From: Rhodobacteraceae bacterium EL129
GTDB lineage: Bacteria; Pseudomonadota; Alphaproteobacteria; Rhodobacterales; Rhodobacteraceae
DNA length: 64,000 nt
Direction: 5' to 3'
Assembly: GCA_900313005.1 (NCBI GenBank)
Contig: ONZJ01000002.1
Location: 2,957,303 to 3,021,302 of the forward strand
In this document: positions 35,990-45,368 of the stretch, in pieces
Layout of the letters: each line of letters begins with the position of its first letter
How positions within the stretch are numbered: position 1 is the first letter of the stretch
Translations under genes and position numbers: made by a program
Notes under the pieces: generated by a model
What the model saw: the letters and a program-made list of their open reading frames with translations, nothing else
The model's database searches: none
Told to the model about the DNA's origin: nothing

Positions 35990-36829
35990 ATGAATATGAG
36001 CTACCCTTTGCCCACGTCAAAAGAGCAATCGCGACTGGCGCGTAAGCAATATGGGCGTACGGGCACCAAGGCCCACAACAATGAGGCAGATGTTATGTCA
36101 TCTGAAACATTGATGATCGAAGGCGGTCACAAGTCCGGCGATCCCTGGGATGCGCTGCCTTTGTTGCTGCCCGATGCGCAAGCGCATGCTCAAACCGGGG
36201 CACCTTTGGTGGATTATCACCGCGATCACCCGGCTTCAAAGGCCTTTGACCTTTTGCGCACCCGTCTTGTGCAGGCCCTGCGCCAACATGGCTGGAGCCG
36301 CATCGGAGTGGCTGCCCCGACAACCGGGTGTGGATCAACCTTCACAGCGGTGAACCTGGCGCTGAGCCTCGCGCGCGTACCAGGATCACGATCTGCATTG
36401 ATTGATCTGGACCAACGCAAACCCGGTATTGCCTCGGCTTTGGGTCTTCAGGGGAATTGGCCTATCTCGGACTTCTTGTCGGGGCGTGCTTTGATGGAAG
36501 AGCATATGGTGCGCATGTCAGACACTCTGGCACTGGGTCTGAATAGCGAAAAGAACGTGAACGCCTCTGAACAGTTGCACGACCAGGTGACCGCGGCCGT
36601 TCTGGAAGACACAGAAGAAGACCTGTCCCCCGATGTGGTGCTATACGATCTTCCAGCCATGCTGGAATATGACGATCTGGCGGCCTTTCTGCCGCAGCTG
36701 GACGGGGTTTTGCTGGTGACTGACGGCACACAAACAACCCAGAAGCAGATCGAAGACTGCGAACGTGTTCTAGATGGACATGCCCCGCTTTTGGGAGTGG
36801 TTCTGAACCGCGGGCGGGAAGCAGCGTAA
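35990..36829 (+). CDS. CpsD/CapB-like exopolysaccharide ATPase with altered P-loop
   Basis: Protein of 279 residues related to BY-kinase and CapB-type ATPases that pair with Wzz-like proteins. An N-terminal basic region of about 75 residues is followed by EAFRTLR-type ASKAFDLLRTRLV, the P-loop region GVAAPTTGCGSTFTAVNLAL, Walker A' SALIDLDQRKPGIASALG and a late VVLYDLPAML in place of Walker B. In the P-loop the usual GEGKST reads GCGST, so the invariant lysine is missing. The C-terminus has no tyrosine cluster. It may be a regulatory pseudo-ATPase. Located between the priming enzyme and the Wzz-like gene. Confidence 0.82.
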   Translation: MNMSYPLPTSKEQSRLARKQYGRTGTKAHNNEADVMSSETLMIEGGHKSGDPWDALPLLLPDAQAHAQTGAPLVDYHRDHPASKAFDLLRTRLVQALRQHGWSRIGVAAPTTGCGSTFTAVNLALSLARVPGSRSALIDLDQRKPGIASALGLQGNWPISDFLSGRALMEEHMVRMSDTLALGLNSEKNVNASEQLHDQVTAAVLEDTEEDLSPDVVLYDLPAMLEYDDLAAFLPQLDGVLLVTDGTQTTQKQIEDCERVLDGHAPLLGVVLNRGREAA

Positions 36830-36855
36830 CAGGCCTTTGAGCCCACAAAACTGTA

Positions 36856-36867
36856 CAATTTGCCATA
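36856..36867. promoter_or_regulatory. Candidate shared element CAATTTGCCATA
   Basis: CAATTTGCCATA lies 66 bp upstream of the Wzz-like gene. CAATTTACCATA occurs in the divergent wzy/wecG promoter region (59213-59224), differing at one base. Confidence 0.3.
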
Positions 36868-36933
36868 GTTTTGCCGGGTTCACGTGCCATATATAATCGT
36901 AACAATACCAATGCCCGGAACAGCCCGGGCGCT

Positions 36934-38277
36934 ATGAGTGTCTCGGAGCAGGGCAAATCCTTGGAACAGCTTCTTTCGTTTGATGATCTGATCGACATGA
37001 TCAAGCGGCGATTTGGCCTCATCGCTGCGATCACCCTGCTGGGGTGCGTCGCCTCTTTGTTCTATGCGTTGAGCCAGACACATCTGTATCAATCTTCTGA
37101 AGTGATCCAAGTCTCGCGACCAACGATTGACGGCGATCTGGCGCGGACCACGGTGGATGGCTCCTCGGCGCGGCGTTTGCAGCTCATTGAACAACAATTG
37201 ATGACACGCGGCACAGTGCTGGATATCGCAGACAAATACGACCTGTTTGCAGACGCGCCGGACATGAAAGCGTCTGAGCGCGTCTCGAGGGTGCGCGATG
37301 CAGTGTCCATCCGGGGCGTGGCCGCAGCGCGGGAAGGATTTTCAGATGATGGGACGGTTTCGGTCCTGACCATCACCGCAACGTTTGACAGCCCCGAAAA
37401 GGCGCAGAACGTGGCGCACGAGTTTGCGCAACGCACTGTTGAAATCAGTGCCAACTCCAGGATTGAACAAGCCCGCGAGACGTTGGCGTTCTTTCGCGAG
37501 GAAGAAGCCAAGCTTCAGCAATCTCTGGAAGAGCTGGATCGTGAAACAGCAGCCTTCCGGCGGGACAACGACCTGACCATTCAGGGCGGATTGGAATTTC
37601 GTCAAATTCAGATTGGATCCCTGAATGAGGCGATCCTGGGTATTGAACGCGAGCGCATCTCGCTGGAACAGGACCTGACCCAGTTGGATCAGGCGCAACG
37701 CGCCAGCACGGTAGAGCGCGAAACGCGTGAAATCGAAGCGCAGTTGAAAATTCTCGATGATCAGAAAGCTCTGCTTGAAGCGAGGGTCGAGACATTGTCC
37801 GAAGCTTTGCAGACCAATCCTCAGGTGCAGCGCGCCCTTGAAGGGTTTGACCGCCGCCGCGAAAAACTGCAAGGCGAGCTTGATGTGATCGCAACGCGCC
37901 GCGCCGAAGCCGAAGTGGGCTTCAAGCTGGAAGAGCAAAACCAGTCCGAACGGCTGACTGTCATCGAAGAAGCCGCATTTCCTGACTACCCAATCACACG
38001 CAGCCGCAAGAGCACGGCCATCATGGGTGGGTTTGTCAGTGCGATTTTGGGCTTTGTCGCCGCATTCCTGATGGATATGCGTCACCCCGTGATCCGCACA
38101 TCAAAACAGATGAAGAACCGAGTGGGCATCACACCTGTGGTCACCATTCCCGCGCTTGAAACCACGCGACGCAAGCGTAAAGCCCTGGGCAAAGCCAAGA
38201 TCGCTCTGGCTGGATACATCCACGAGGCCCGCAATCGCCAAGCCCTACGGGATCAGGGAAAGAAGAAAAAAGGCTGA
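36934..38277 (+). CDS. Wzz/GumC-type polysaccharide chain-length and export protein
   Basis: Inner-membrane polysaccharide co-polymerase, 447 residues. The cytoplasmic N-terminus with FDDLIDMIKRRFGLIAAI leads into helix 1 (about 27-47). A long periplasmic part follows with a coiled coil from about 190 to 340 (heptads rich in Glu, Gln and Leu). Then come a Pro-rich YPITRSRKS, helix 2 (about 365-386, MGGFVSAILGFVAAFLMDM) and a basic tail. It sets chain length and works with the ATPase upstream. The start at 36934 is preferred to one 63 bp earlier because it gives the family-like N-terminus; its ribosome site is weak. Confidence 0.88.
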   Translation: MSVSEQGKSLEQLLSFDDLIDMIKRRFGLIAAITLLGCVASLFYALSQTHLYQSSEVIQVSRPTIDGDLARTTVDGSSARRLQLIEQQLMTRGTVLDIADKYDLFADAPDMKASERVSRVRDAVSIRGVAAAREGFSDDGTVSVLTITATFDSPEKAQNVAHEFAQRTVEISANSRIEQARETLAFFREEEAKLQQSLEELDRETAAFRRDNDLTIQGGLEFRQIQIGSLNEAILGIERERISLEQDLTQLDQAQRASTVERETREIEAQLKILDDQKALLEARVETLSEALQTNPQVQRALEGFDRRREKLQGELDVIATRRAEAEVGFKLEEQNQSERLTVIEEAAFPDYPITRSRKSTAIMGGFVSAILGFVAAFLMDMRHPVIRTSKQMKNRVGITPVVTIPALETTRRKRKALGKAKIALAGYIHEARNRQALRDQGKKKKG

Positions 38278-38312
38278 CCAGATTTTGTCGGGCGCTGCTC
38301 CAAACGCCTGGC

Positions 38313-39671
38313 TTAGAATGCAATCAGCTCGGACACCCTGTCCCAATGCACCCAAACGGCCAGGCAGATCACGGCGACAGCCGCAACACTGGCCACCACA
38401 TCATGTCGCATGTCCCATGCCTGATGCACCCGCGCCAACCAGATGGCCACGGGATGCACGATGAAAACTGACAGACCCAGCGCCACAAGGGCACCCAGTA
38501 GACCAAACTGTGTGATGCCGATCAGCAAAAAGGCCACCTGCACCACGGCACGACACCCGGAAAAGACGAAGAACCGTTTTGAATCACCCGCAGCCAATGC
38601 CGCCTGATCATAGGTCATGCCAATCACTTGAGGTATCAAAGCACAGGAGATCACCACGACAATCCCGCCTGCCAGTGCATAGCGATCATCATAGAGCAAA
38701 TCGACCAGCTGTGGTCCGACCAGGGCCATCACAGCCAACAGACTGATGATCCCTGCACTGATAAACGCGCGCATTTTACAGAGCTTTCCAGCGTTTTCAC
38801 GCGATGCTCCGGGCGGCGTTTCTCGGTAAACCGGGATCATGACCCGTTGGTTCACAGCATGGCCCAACAATAATGGGAACGAGGCGAGGAAGTAGCCAAT
38901 GTTGTAGATCCCTAGCGTCTCAAGGCTGAGGAACTTCCCCAGGATGGCTTTGTCGCCTTGCGAACTGACAAACCAGAAGGCGGTGCTCAGGAAGATCCAT
39001 TTGCCAAAGCTCATCAACTCGGTTGCAGCGGGTCTTTCCCAGCGAAACCGATTGGATGCACCAGGTAAATAGAGATGGGTGAGTGCCAATTTGGCTGCAG
39101 CTCCGATCACGCCGCCGATCACCAAGGCGATGACGGATTGGGTGATCCAGGCCAGTATGATCATGCTGGCAATGCCCACAAATTGGCTGAGCAAATCCAA
39201 AGCCGTCAACCGGCCCACAATCAGATGGCGATGCGCTGTTTCAATCCGGGTTGGGTTAAACCCGGCAATTGCCAGCGAGATCCCCGCAACAGGCAAATAG
39301 CTGACCAACTCCGGCGCACCGTAGAGCTGCGCCATAGGCCAAGCCAGCAAACACGCGGCTCCCCAGAGCAAAAACCCGCGGATCACCTGTATGGTCCAGG
39401 CCGTGTTGAGAAAATCCGGATCATCCCCGCGCTTGTTTTGCGCGATTGCCGGACCAATGCCCACATCAGAAAACATCATCAAACCCACCGTCACAACGCT
39501 GACCAGCGCCATTAGGCCAAAGGCCTCGGGGAACAAAAGCCGGGCCAGAATGAGGTTCGACATCAGCCGCATCAGCTGAGAAGAGCCATAGCCGATCACC
39601 AACCAGGACGAGCTGCGTAACACCCGTGCTAGCAACCCTTTGCCCTGAAATGATGATGTCAGGCTGCGCAT
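38313..39671 (-). CDS. Polysaccharide flippase (Wzx/PST family)
   Basis: Polytopic membrane protein of 452 residues with about 12-14 hydrophobic helices, of the oligosaccharide flippase and MATE-like superfamily. The N-terminus has SSWLVIGYGSSQLMRLMSNLILARLL, typical of WzxC/ExoP-type translocases, followed by FPEAFGLMALVSVV and GIGPAIAQNKRGDDPDFLNTAW, the family's first loop motif. It would flip lipid-linked repeat units to the periplasm. It is divergent from a GT4 gene and convergent with the Wzz-like gene. Confidence 0.88.
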   Translation of the reverse strand: MRSLTSSFQGKGLLARVLRSSSWLVIGYGSSQLMRLMSNLILARLLFPEAFGLMALVSVVTVGLMMFSDVGIGPAIAQNKRGDDPDFLNTAWTIQVIRGFLLWGAACLLAWPMAQLYGAPELVSYLPVAGISLAIAGFNPTRIETAHRHLIVGRLTALDLLSQFVGIASMIILAWITQSVIALVIGGVIGAAAKLALTHLYLPGASNRFRWERPAATELMSFGKWIFLSTAFWFVSSQGDKAILGKFLSLETLGIYNIGYFLASFPLLLGHAVNQRVMIPVYRETPPGASRENAGKLCKMRAFISAGIISLLAVMALVGPQLVDLLYDDRYALAGGIVVVISCALIPQVIGMTYDQAALAAGDSKRFFVFSGCRAVVQVAFLLIGITQFGLLGALVALGLSVFIVHPVAIWLARVHQAWDMRHDVVASVAAVAVICLAVWVHWDRVSELIAF

Positions 39672-39758
39672 GGAGAAATGGCCTCAATCTGGGACGACGG
39701 GACGTGTTTGCCGCAACCTATGAGGTGCCTGCATTTCGGTCAACGAAACCCCTTGCAA

Positions 39759-39772
39759 ACCCTTCGTTTTAT
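39759..39772. promoter_or_regulatory. 14-bp element ACCCTTCGTTTTAT in the flippase/GT4 divergent region
   Basis: This 14-mer occurs again, inverted and exact, at 59222-59235 in the wzy/wecG divergent region. Both sites lie between divergent polysaccharide genes, suggesting a common regulator. Confidence 0.35.
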
Positions 39773-39914
39773 TTACGTTTCCCGCCCGAATGTCACAGCA
39801 TTGCGGGACAATCGCCACAAAGGGTACGCACTGTTCTCGAACCCGCGCCAACGCCACTTTTGTCAATGCGCAGAACAGGCTAGGAAGGGATATCTTGTAG
39901 TCATAAGGCCTCTT

Positions 39915-41123
39915 GTGTTGACCATCGCCTATATCCTGAACACCTATCCTCAGCCATCGCACAGCTTTATTCGGCGCGAGCTGGCCGCACTTGAAGCTGG
40001 TGGACTAGAGGTGTCTCGGATCGCGATGCGACGCCCTACAATGCCTCTGGTTGACCCCTTGGATATCGCCGAGGAGGAAAAAACAGATTACGTTCTGGAA
40101 GCAGGTGCTTTGTCCTTGGGATGGGCTGTCATCAAACAAATGGTCAGTAAGCCCGGTCGTTTCGCAAAGGCGGGGTGCACAGCCTGGAGATTGGGTGCAA
40201 AATCAAGCGTAGGTCGCCTGCGTCATCTTATCTATCTGGCTGAAGCCTGCGACGTGGTGGCTAGGGCGCATGCAAATGGCATCCGGCACACCCACGCGCA
40301 TTTTGGCACCAACGCCACGACAGTTGCGATGTTGGCCCATCATCTTGGTGGACCCAGCTACAGCTTTACCGTGCACGGTCCCGAGGAATTTGACGCCCCG
40401 GATGGGCTGGGCCTGCCGGAAAAGATGCGGGACGCAGCCTTTACCGTTGCCATCAGTCACTTTGGCCGCAGTCAGCTCAGCCGCTGGGTCGCGGCCTCGC
40501 ATTGGCCACGGCTGAACGTGGTGCATTGCGGGATTGATCCGGTGAAATTTCCCGATCCGTCCACAGTTCCAAAGGGAACGCCCAGACTGGTTTCGATCGG
40601 CCGGTTTTCCGAACAAAAAGGCCAGCTGGTGCTGATTGAGGCCATGGCCAAGATTGCAGCCCAGCACCCCAAGGCACATCTGACTCTCATCGGGGATGGC
40701 GATATGCGCCCGGAGATTGAAGCGGCGATAACGCAGTATGGCGTGCATGAGCACGTGGCGTTAACCGGATGGCTGTCCGAGGAGGATGTACGTTCAGAAC
40801 TGGCCATAGCGCAAGCGCTTGTGATGCCCAGCTTTGCCGAAGGTTTGCCAATGGTGATCATGGAAGCTATGGCTGCAGGCCGTCCAGTGATCGCCACTTA
40901 CATCGCTGGTATTCCCGAATTGGTGCTGGATGGTCAAACCGGCTGGCTGGTGCCCGCGGGTGATGTCGCGGCCCTTGTGGCGGCGGTTGACAGGCTGGCA
41001 GTCACATCGGTCACGGACTTGTCCAAGATGGGCCAACTGGGCCGCACCCGCGCGCTTGAGCGGCATGATGTTACAACCGAGGCTGCCAAGCTATCGGCTT
41101 TGTTTCAAGACGCGATGCGCTAA
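39915..41123 (+). CDS. Glycosyltransferase family 4
   Basis: GT-B fold glycosyltransferase, about 402 residues. The N-terminal half begins LTIAYILNTYPQPSHSFIRRELAALE, typical for acceptor-side domains of exopolysaccharide GT4 enzymes. The donor domain has GRFSEQKGQLVLIEAM, LTLIGDGDMRPEIE and the E-x7-E element PSFAEGLPMVIMEAMAAGRPVIAT. The start is set at GTG 39915 (or TTG 39918) with AAGG upstream, because the reading frame before it does not look coding. It is divergent from the flippase. Substrates are unknown. Confidence 0.88.
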   Translation: MLTIAYILNTYPQPSHSFIRRELAALEAGGLEVSRIAMRRPTMPLVDPLDIAEEEKTDYVLEAGALSLGWAVIKQMVSKPGRFAKAGCTAWRLGAKSSVGRLRHLIYLAEACDVVARAHANGIRHTHAHFGTNATTVAMLAHHLGGPSYSFTVHGPEEFDAPDGLGLPEKMRDAAFTVAISHFGRSQLSRWVAASHWPRLNVVHCGIDPVKFPDPSTVPKGTPRLVSIGRFSEQKGQLVLIEAMAKIAAQHPKAHLTLIGDGDMRPEIEAAITQYGVHEHVALTGWLSEEDVRSELAIAQALVMPSFAEGLPMVIMEAMAAGRPVIATYIAGIPELVLDGQTGWLVPAGDVAALVAAVDRLAVTSVTDLSKMGQLGRTRALERHDVTTEAAKLSALFQDAMR

Positions 41124-41126
41124 GTG

Positions 41127-41972
41127 TCATCGCCCGCGTGCCCATTTGTCTGCACTGCGGGCGTAGGGCGATTTCACCAACAGTTTGACCAGGGCATAAA
41201 CAGCAAAGCCATACGGATCACGCAGGGCCAATTTCGCCATTTGACCTCGCCCAAGACGCGGCGTGTCGTCATTGCGCATCAGTCCGGGAAACGTCGCCTT
41301 GATCTCGTCAACGCCAGCATCCTGGCGGCGCCGCACACGCACCAGATTGTTCAGACCCTCGACCATGGGCCAACTGTAGGTTGCTGACACACGTACCCTT
41401 TCGGACGGCGCAAAACTGAGGCGCACGAAGGTGTCATCCGAGATGATATCCTCGGGGAAGGCACCCCAACGCGCGCGACCCGCTGTATTTACCGCGAACA
41501 GACCAAAGCCGGGCACACCGATCGTGACAAAGGGAAGCCGCTGCCAGATACGGGCAAAGGCGCGAGTGACGCCCGAGCTTGCCGGGCTCACAACAGGTGT
41601 GCCTGACGTGTAACGTGGTTCTTGTGTGGCTAACACCGCAACAATTTGTCCGAGCAGTCCAGGTGATACGATAACATCGGCATCCAGATACGCGCGCATG
41701 TCGCCCTTGGCCTGCGCATCTCCAAGATTCAGCGCGTTCAGCTTGCCCGGTTCAGGTGTGTCGATCACCTCAAAATCCCAACCTCGGGCCCGCGCTTGGT
41801 CTGTGAATCCTTGTGCATTGCGAACCGTGTCATCCTTGCAGTTGTTCGCGACGACAATCACCTCGGCAGAATAGTCACCGGGATCAGACGCCAAAACAGC
41901 CGACAAACAGTCCGCAATGTAATCTGCCTCGTTATGCGCGGGCATGATGATGCTAATCATCGGCTTAGTCAC
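41127..41972 (-). CDS. Glycosyltransferase family 2
   Basis: GT-A glycosyltransferase of about 281 residues. ISIIMPAHNEADYIADCLSAV opens the domain, EVIVVANNCKDDTV is the nucleotide-binding NNCxD variant, and MRAYLDADVIVSPG carries the D-x-D metal motif. The C-terminal part is basic and lacks obvious membrane helices. The start is GTG 41972 (overlapping the upstream gene by 8 bp) or ATG 41960. It is the last gene of a minus-strand group with the glycosidase-like and SGNH genes. Confidence 0.85.
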   Translation of the reverse strand: MTKPMISIIMPAHNEADYIADCLSAVLASDPGDYSAEVIVVANNCKDDTVRNAQGFTDQARARGWDFEVIDTPEPGKLNALNLGDAQAKGDMRAYLDADVIVSPGLLGQIVAVLATQEPRYTSGTPVVSPASSGVTRAFARIWQRLPFVTIGVPGFGLFAVNTAGRARWGAFPEDIISDDTFVRLSFAPSERVRVSATYSWPMVEGLNNLVRVRRRQDAGVDEIKATFPGLMRNDDTPRLGRGQMAKLALRDPYGFAVYALVKLLVKSPYARSADKWARGR

Positions 41973-43680
41973 AGCGTGCACCGCAAGTTGCGTGATTGGC
42001 CAGCGCTTGCCATCTCGGATTGTCATCCCCCAACCAACGCTGCGCACCCCAGCTGCCCCATTTACTGGGGGCGTAGATGTCATTATATGCGGCAAATCCC
42101 CCGCCACCCAAGGCGGACCACCCTGTGATCAGCTGCTCATAAAGCACCCCCATTTGGGCGGAGTAGTTGAAGTGAATAAAGAAGTCGGCAAGATCAGGAT
42201 CATCAACCATCGGGCCAATGCCCACCACATGGCTTCCTCCTTCGTACATGATCATTTGCAAGCCATATCCTTCGGAGACCTGTGCATGATGGGGCAAAAC
42301 CCGCGTGAGCAAATCTGATACTGTATCAAGTGGATCGCCGCTGATGGCCCCGTCTGTCAGCTCTTCACCGGCAGTCTCAGAGGCGAGGTCATATTGGTGC
42401 TGCGCGATGTAGGCGGCACTGGCATCGCCTTTCAGGTCGCGCTTGTCTGCATCCGTCGTTGCAGCCGCGCGGCTTTCGGCGATCCAAGATTTCACCATAG
42501 GAGCGCGATCTTCCACGCCAAGAATGCCTCCGAAATAGCCCGTGACGGCGTAGGCATCAAAGTAAATCCACGGCGGGTTTCCGGGGCTGTCATCTTCTTC
42601 GACCCAGAGCGGCGCCTCAAGGATCAGGTCTTCCAACCCCAGCCAACCTGTCTGGGTCGAGATCACATTGACCAGTTCGGGGCCCGCCTCGCTCGTTTCA
42701 AAAACCCGCCTCCAGATCTGTGCCAGTTCCGCCGCACGCGCACCGTAGAATTGCGGGCCGGTGTCAGCCTGCCCCCAACGCGCCTGCCCCATGTCATTGG
42801 CCCAGGCGGTTTGCTGAAATTGCCAATTCCAGACTTCGTTGGAATATTCTGCATACACTCGATGTTCATCCGGCAGACCCTCGTCTACCAATCTCGCAAA
42901 TTGGCGGGCAAAGTCATCATCAGCCAAATGCGGTAGAGTGAACCATCCGTGAGCCCCGGTTTCACGTAGAAGTGCCAACATAACTTCCAGAGGCACCCCA
43001 TTACGGGCAAAGGTGTAGTCCTGCACCAGTGGCCTCTCGGGCCAGCTTTGAATGCGCGAATTATTGGTGGCCATCCAGTCCATGAATCTCAACAGCTTGA
43101 ACTTCTTGATTTGGTCCAGCCAATCAGGATTAAAGAGCGCGCCTGCGTCATAAGCCTCACTATGGCGCTCGTTGACCACAGCAATGTTACGCACATAATC
43201 GTCGGCACTGCTGCGTTGGATCCGAATTTCAACGGGGCCCGGCCCTGGTGTATACTCAAAAAGAACATCGCCGTCGCTGTAACGCACGTTTTGCGCGCGA
43301 CCACTGACTTCCACGATGCCTTCGCCCTCAAAACTCAGCCGATAGGTGCCCGCCAAAGTGACGGCCTCTTGGGGCAAATCTGTCAGGATCACGGTGCCCA
43401 CAGTGCCCAATTCCCGCGGCAGACGATTGGGCCAACCGAATTGATCCAGATAGTCGCCCGCAATCAACTCGGCCTCTCCGGCACCACCCCAAGTGCCACC
43501 GGTATGAACAATCCAGGGCCGCGCCGTTTTCATCACATCCAGAAAGGGGGCCTGGGTCGACCAGTCTGTCACGGGCGCAAGGTTTAGCCCCATGGGCACA
43601 GCGCGTTCATCGTGCCTCTCCTGCGCGGTGACAAGATTGACCCAGAGAGTGCATAGCATGATGCTCACCAGTCGGATCAT
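41965..43680 (-). CDS. Secreted glycoside hydrolase-like protein
   Basis: Protein of 571 residues with a signal peptide (MIRLVSIMLCTLWVNLVTAQ). The mature part starts with VPMGLNLAPVTDWSTQAPFLDVM and has a beta-rich region up to about residue 180, then a likely TIM-barrel domain. That domain contains LLRFMDWMATNNSRIQSW and HRVYAEYSNEVWNWQFQ, where Asn-Glu in a YSNEVWNW context resembles the acid/base motif of clan A glycosidases. A second catalytic Glu may be MIMYEGGSH. It is coupled to the upstream SGNH gene by an ATGA overlap. The exact family is not identified; it may trim or modify the exopolysaccharide. Confidence 0.65.
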   Translation of the reverse strand: MIRLVSIMLCTLWVNLVTAQERHDERAVPMGLNLAPVTDWSTQAPFLDVMKTARPWIVHTGGTWGGAGEAELIAGDYLDQFGWPNRLPRELGTVGTVILTDLPQEAVTLAGTYRLSFEGEGIVEVSGRAQNVRYSDGDVLFEYTPGPGPVEIRIQRSSADDYVRNIAVVNERHSEAYDAGALFNPDWLDQIKKFKLLRFMDWMATNNSRIQSWPERPLVQDYTFARNGVPLEVMLALLRETGAHGWFTLPHLADDDFARQFARLVDEGLPDEHRVYAEYSNEVWNWQFQQTAWANDMGQARWGQADTGPQFYGARAAELAQIWRRVFETSEAGPELVNVISTQTGWLGLEDLILEAPLWVEEDDSPGNPPWIYFDAYAVTGYFGGILGVEDRAPMVKSWIAESRAAATTDADKRDLKGDASAAYIAQHQYDLASETAGEELTDGAISGDPLDTVSDLLTRVLPHHAQVSEGYGLQMIMYEGGSHVVGIGPMVDDPDLADFFIHFNYSAQMGVLYEQLITGWSALGGGGFAAYNDIYAPSKWGSWGAQRWLGDDNPRWQALANHATCGARCD

Positions 43681-44627
43681 CGCGCGACACCAGATTTCTC
43701 GTAGTCCGTCACGACCTCCCATACGATCTGCTGCATCAGTGCAGCAGCAGCTGGGGAAGGGGCATCCGCCGCGCTGCCGTCCGCTCGGGTCAACGCATGC
43801 GGCAATCCTTCGGGAGAGCGATGATAAAGCGTGGCGTAGTGGGTCAGAGCCACAAGATAAGCGCCAAGATCATTGACATGAATAGGGTCAAGTTTGCCCT
43901 CCGCATCGCGCGCAAAAAGGCTTTGGCGATTTTCTATATTCCCCACACCTCCTGCGGCTTCAACGGCACGGACGAAGGCCGCCATCACCTGGCCTGCGGG
44001 GATGATCCGAACAGGATTGCTTCGACCGTTTCCACTCAGATCGGGTCCGACTACACGATCTTCCCAATAGCGTTCCAGATCCGCATCGAGACGGTCCAGC
44101 CAGCCGTCGGGATCATCCAACCTGTGCCATGTTTCATACAAATACACTTTAGCATCTGGGCGCGCCGCACGCGCCAGATCCGCCCAACGCGTCAAGTGCT
44201 TTGCACTTTTGTGGTATTTGATAGCGTCGCGCAATTCGACCATCTCGGTCAGAATGACAGCGTCATATTCGCCCGATCCTATCGCATCACGGGCATCGCG
44301 GTATCTTGGATGAGCGTTCTCGACCTCAAAGCCGTTGATGGCGTCGCCGCCCTCCCAATGCTCTTTAAGAGACGTTCCCCAACCAAGCTGGCTGTCGTAG
44401 CTATGCCCCTGACCTGCGAGTTGGGCTAACATGGCAGGCATATCCCGACCAACCAGACTGTGACCCAGATGAAAAACCCGCAATGGTCCGTCCGGCGTTT
44501 CAACGGGTTGAGAATAATTGACGCGTGCCATTTCGCGATCAGGCTGTCGCGGGTCCCATAGCTGACGCAAGAAAACAAACGCCGCCACTAGGACCACAGG
44601 CAAAAGCAGCAATAGAAAGACGCGCAT
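43677..44627 (-). CDS. SGNH-hydrolase-like membrane-anchored protein
   Basis: Protein of 316 residues with an N-terminal hydrophobic anchor (VFLLLLLPVVLVAAFVFL). The SGNH fold is suggested by VFHLGHSLVGRDMPAML (nucleophile Ser in a GHS context), AVILTEMVEL, and the terminal DPIHVNDLGAYLVALTHYA with an Asp-x-x-His pair. Related proteins act as polysaccharide O-acetyl transferases or esterases. Substrate unknown. It overlaps the next gene by four bases, so the two products probably act in the same process. Confidence 0.7.
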   Translation of the reverse strand: MRVFLLLLLPVVLVAAFVFLRQLWDPRQPDREMARVNYSQPVETPDGPLRVFHLGHSLVGRDMPAMLAQLAGQGHSYDSQLGWGTSLKEHWEGGDAINGFEVENAHPRYRDARDAIGSGEYDAVILTEMVELRDAIKYHKSAKHLTRWADLARAARPDAKVYLYETWHRLDDPDGWLDRLDADLERYWEDRVVGPDLSGNGRSNPVRIIPAGQVMAAFVRAVEAAGGVGNIENRQSLFARDAEGKLDPIHVNDLGAYLVALTHYATLYHRSPEGLPHALTRADGSAADAPSPAAAALMQQIVWEVVTDYEKSGVAR

Positions 44628-44660
44628 ATCAGCGGGTTCCTCTGTTTGGTCCCAATAGTC

Positions 44661-45368
44661 TCAGTCGTTGGGCAGTTTAGGGGCCAGGGCCAGGCCCGTC
44701 ATCACCAAGTTTGATCCGAATGCAAAGCGGCCCGAAAAATGCTCGCGTTCTTGAAAGGGACCGACATCTTGGGTAAAGGTTGCCTCGAACTGGCCTGTTT
44801 GAGGATCCAGCGTGATTTCAAAAGTCTCAAACCCCAGCATTTGGCCGCTCAGCGGATATTGGAGTTTATACGCGCATTCCTTGGCCGAGAATATCAGCGT
44901 GGCGTATCGGCCGCGTAAGTCGGCGTCCATTACCGATAGCCAAGCCAGTTCAGACGGGGTGCACACCTCACGCAGGACATCTTCGGGCAGATCCCTGTCC
45001 TCTTCGATATCAAGTCCGAGAGACACATAATCAGATGCGTGACCGAGCACCGCGATACAAACCTCATCCGTGTGTGAAATGCTGCCCGCAAGGCCCTGTG
45101 GCCATTTTGGTGAACGGTCCGTTTTATGCAAAATGGGTTGAGGTGCATGCCCCAGTTGCAACATGGCAGCGCGGGCGGCACGACGACCAGCGGCGAATTC
45201 ACCGAGGCGTTTGTCGACGGCACCGGGAAGGCAGGCCAATTCTGATGGGGTGAGGTCAAAGGCCCCCTCCCAAGGATAGGCGAGTTCAACCACCACATGG
45301 GGTGGGAAAATGCTTTGTGCCAACGACAGCAAATCGTCTGGGGCGAACATTCCGGCTTCGGGCATCAT
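44661..45368 (-). CDS. 4'-phosphopantetheinyl transferase (Sfp/EntD type)
   Basis: Enzyme of 235 residues that converts apo carrier domains to the holo form with coenzyme A. Core motifs: GSISHTDEVCIAVLG, the metal-binding LGLDIEEDRDLP (Asp-x-Glu), and FSAKECAYKLQYP (W/F-x-x-K-E-a-x-x-K). Its start overlaps the NRPS stop by four bases, so it is the last gene of the PKS-GT-NRPS operon and is very likely dedicated to the PCP and ACP encoded there. EntD-like N-terminal region WEGAFDLTPSELACL present. Confidence 0.93.
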   Translation of the reverse strand: MMPEAGMFAPDDLLSLAQSIFPPHVVVELAYPWEGAFDLTPSELACLPGAVDKRLGEFAAGRRAARAAMLQLGHAPQPILHKTDRSPKWPQGLAGSISHTDEVCIAVLGHASDYVSLGLDIEEDRDLPEDVLREVCTPSELAWLSVMDADLRGRYATLIFSAKECAYKLQYPLSGQMLGFETFEITLDPQTGQFEATFTQDVGPFQEREHFSGRFAFGSNLVMTGLALAPKLPND

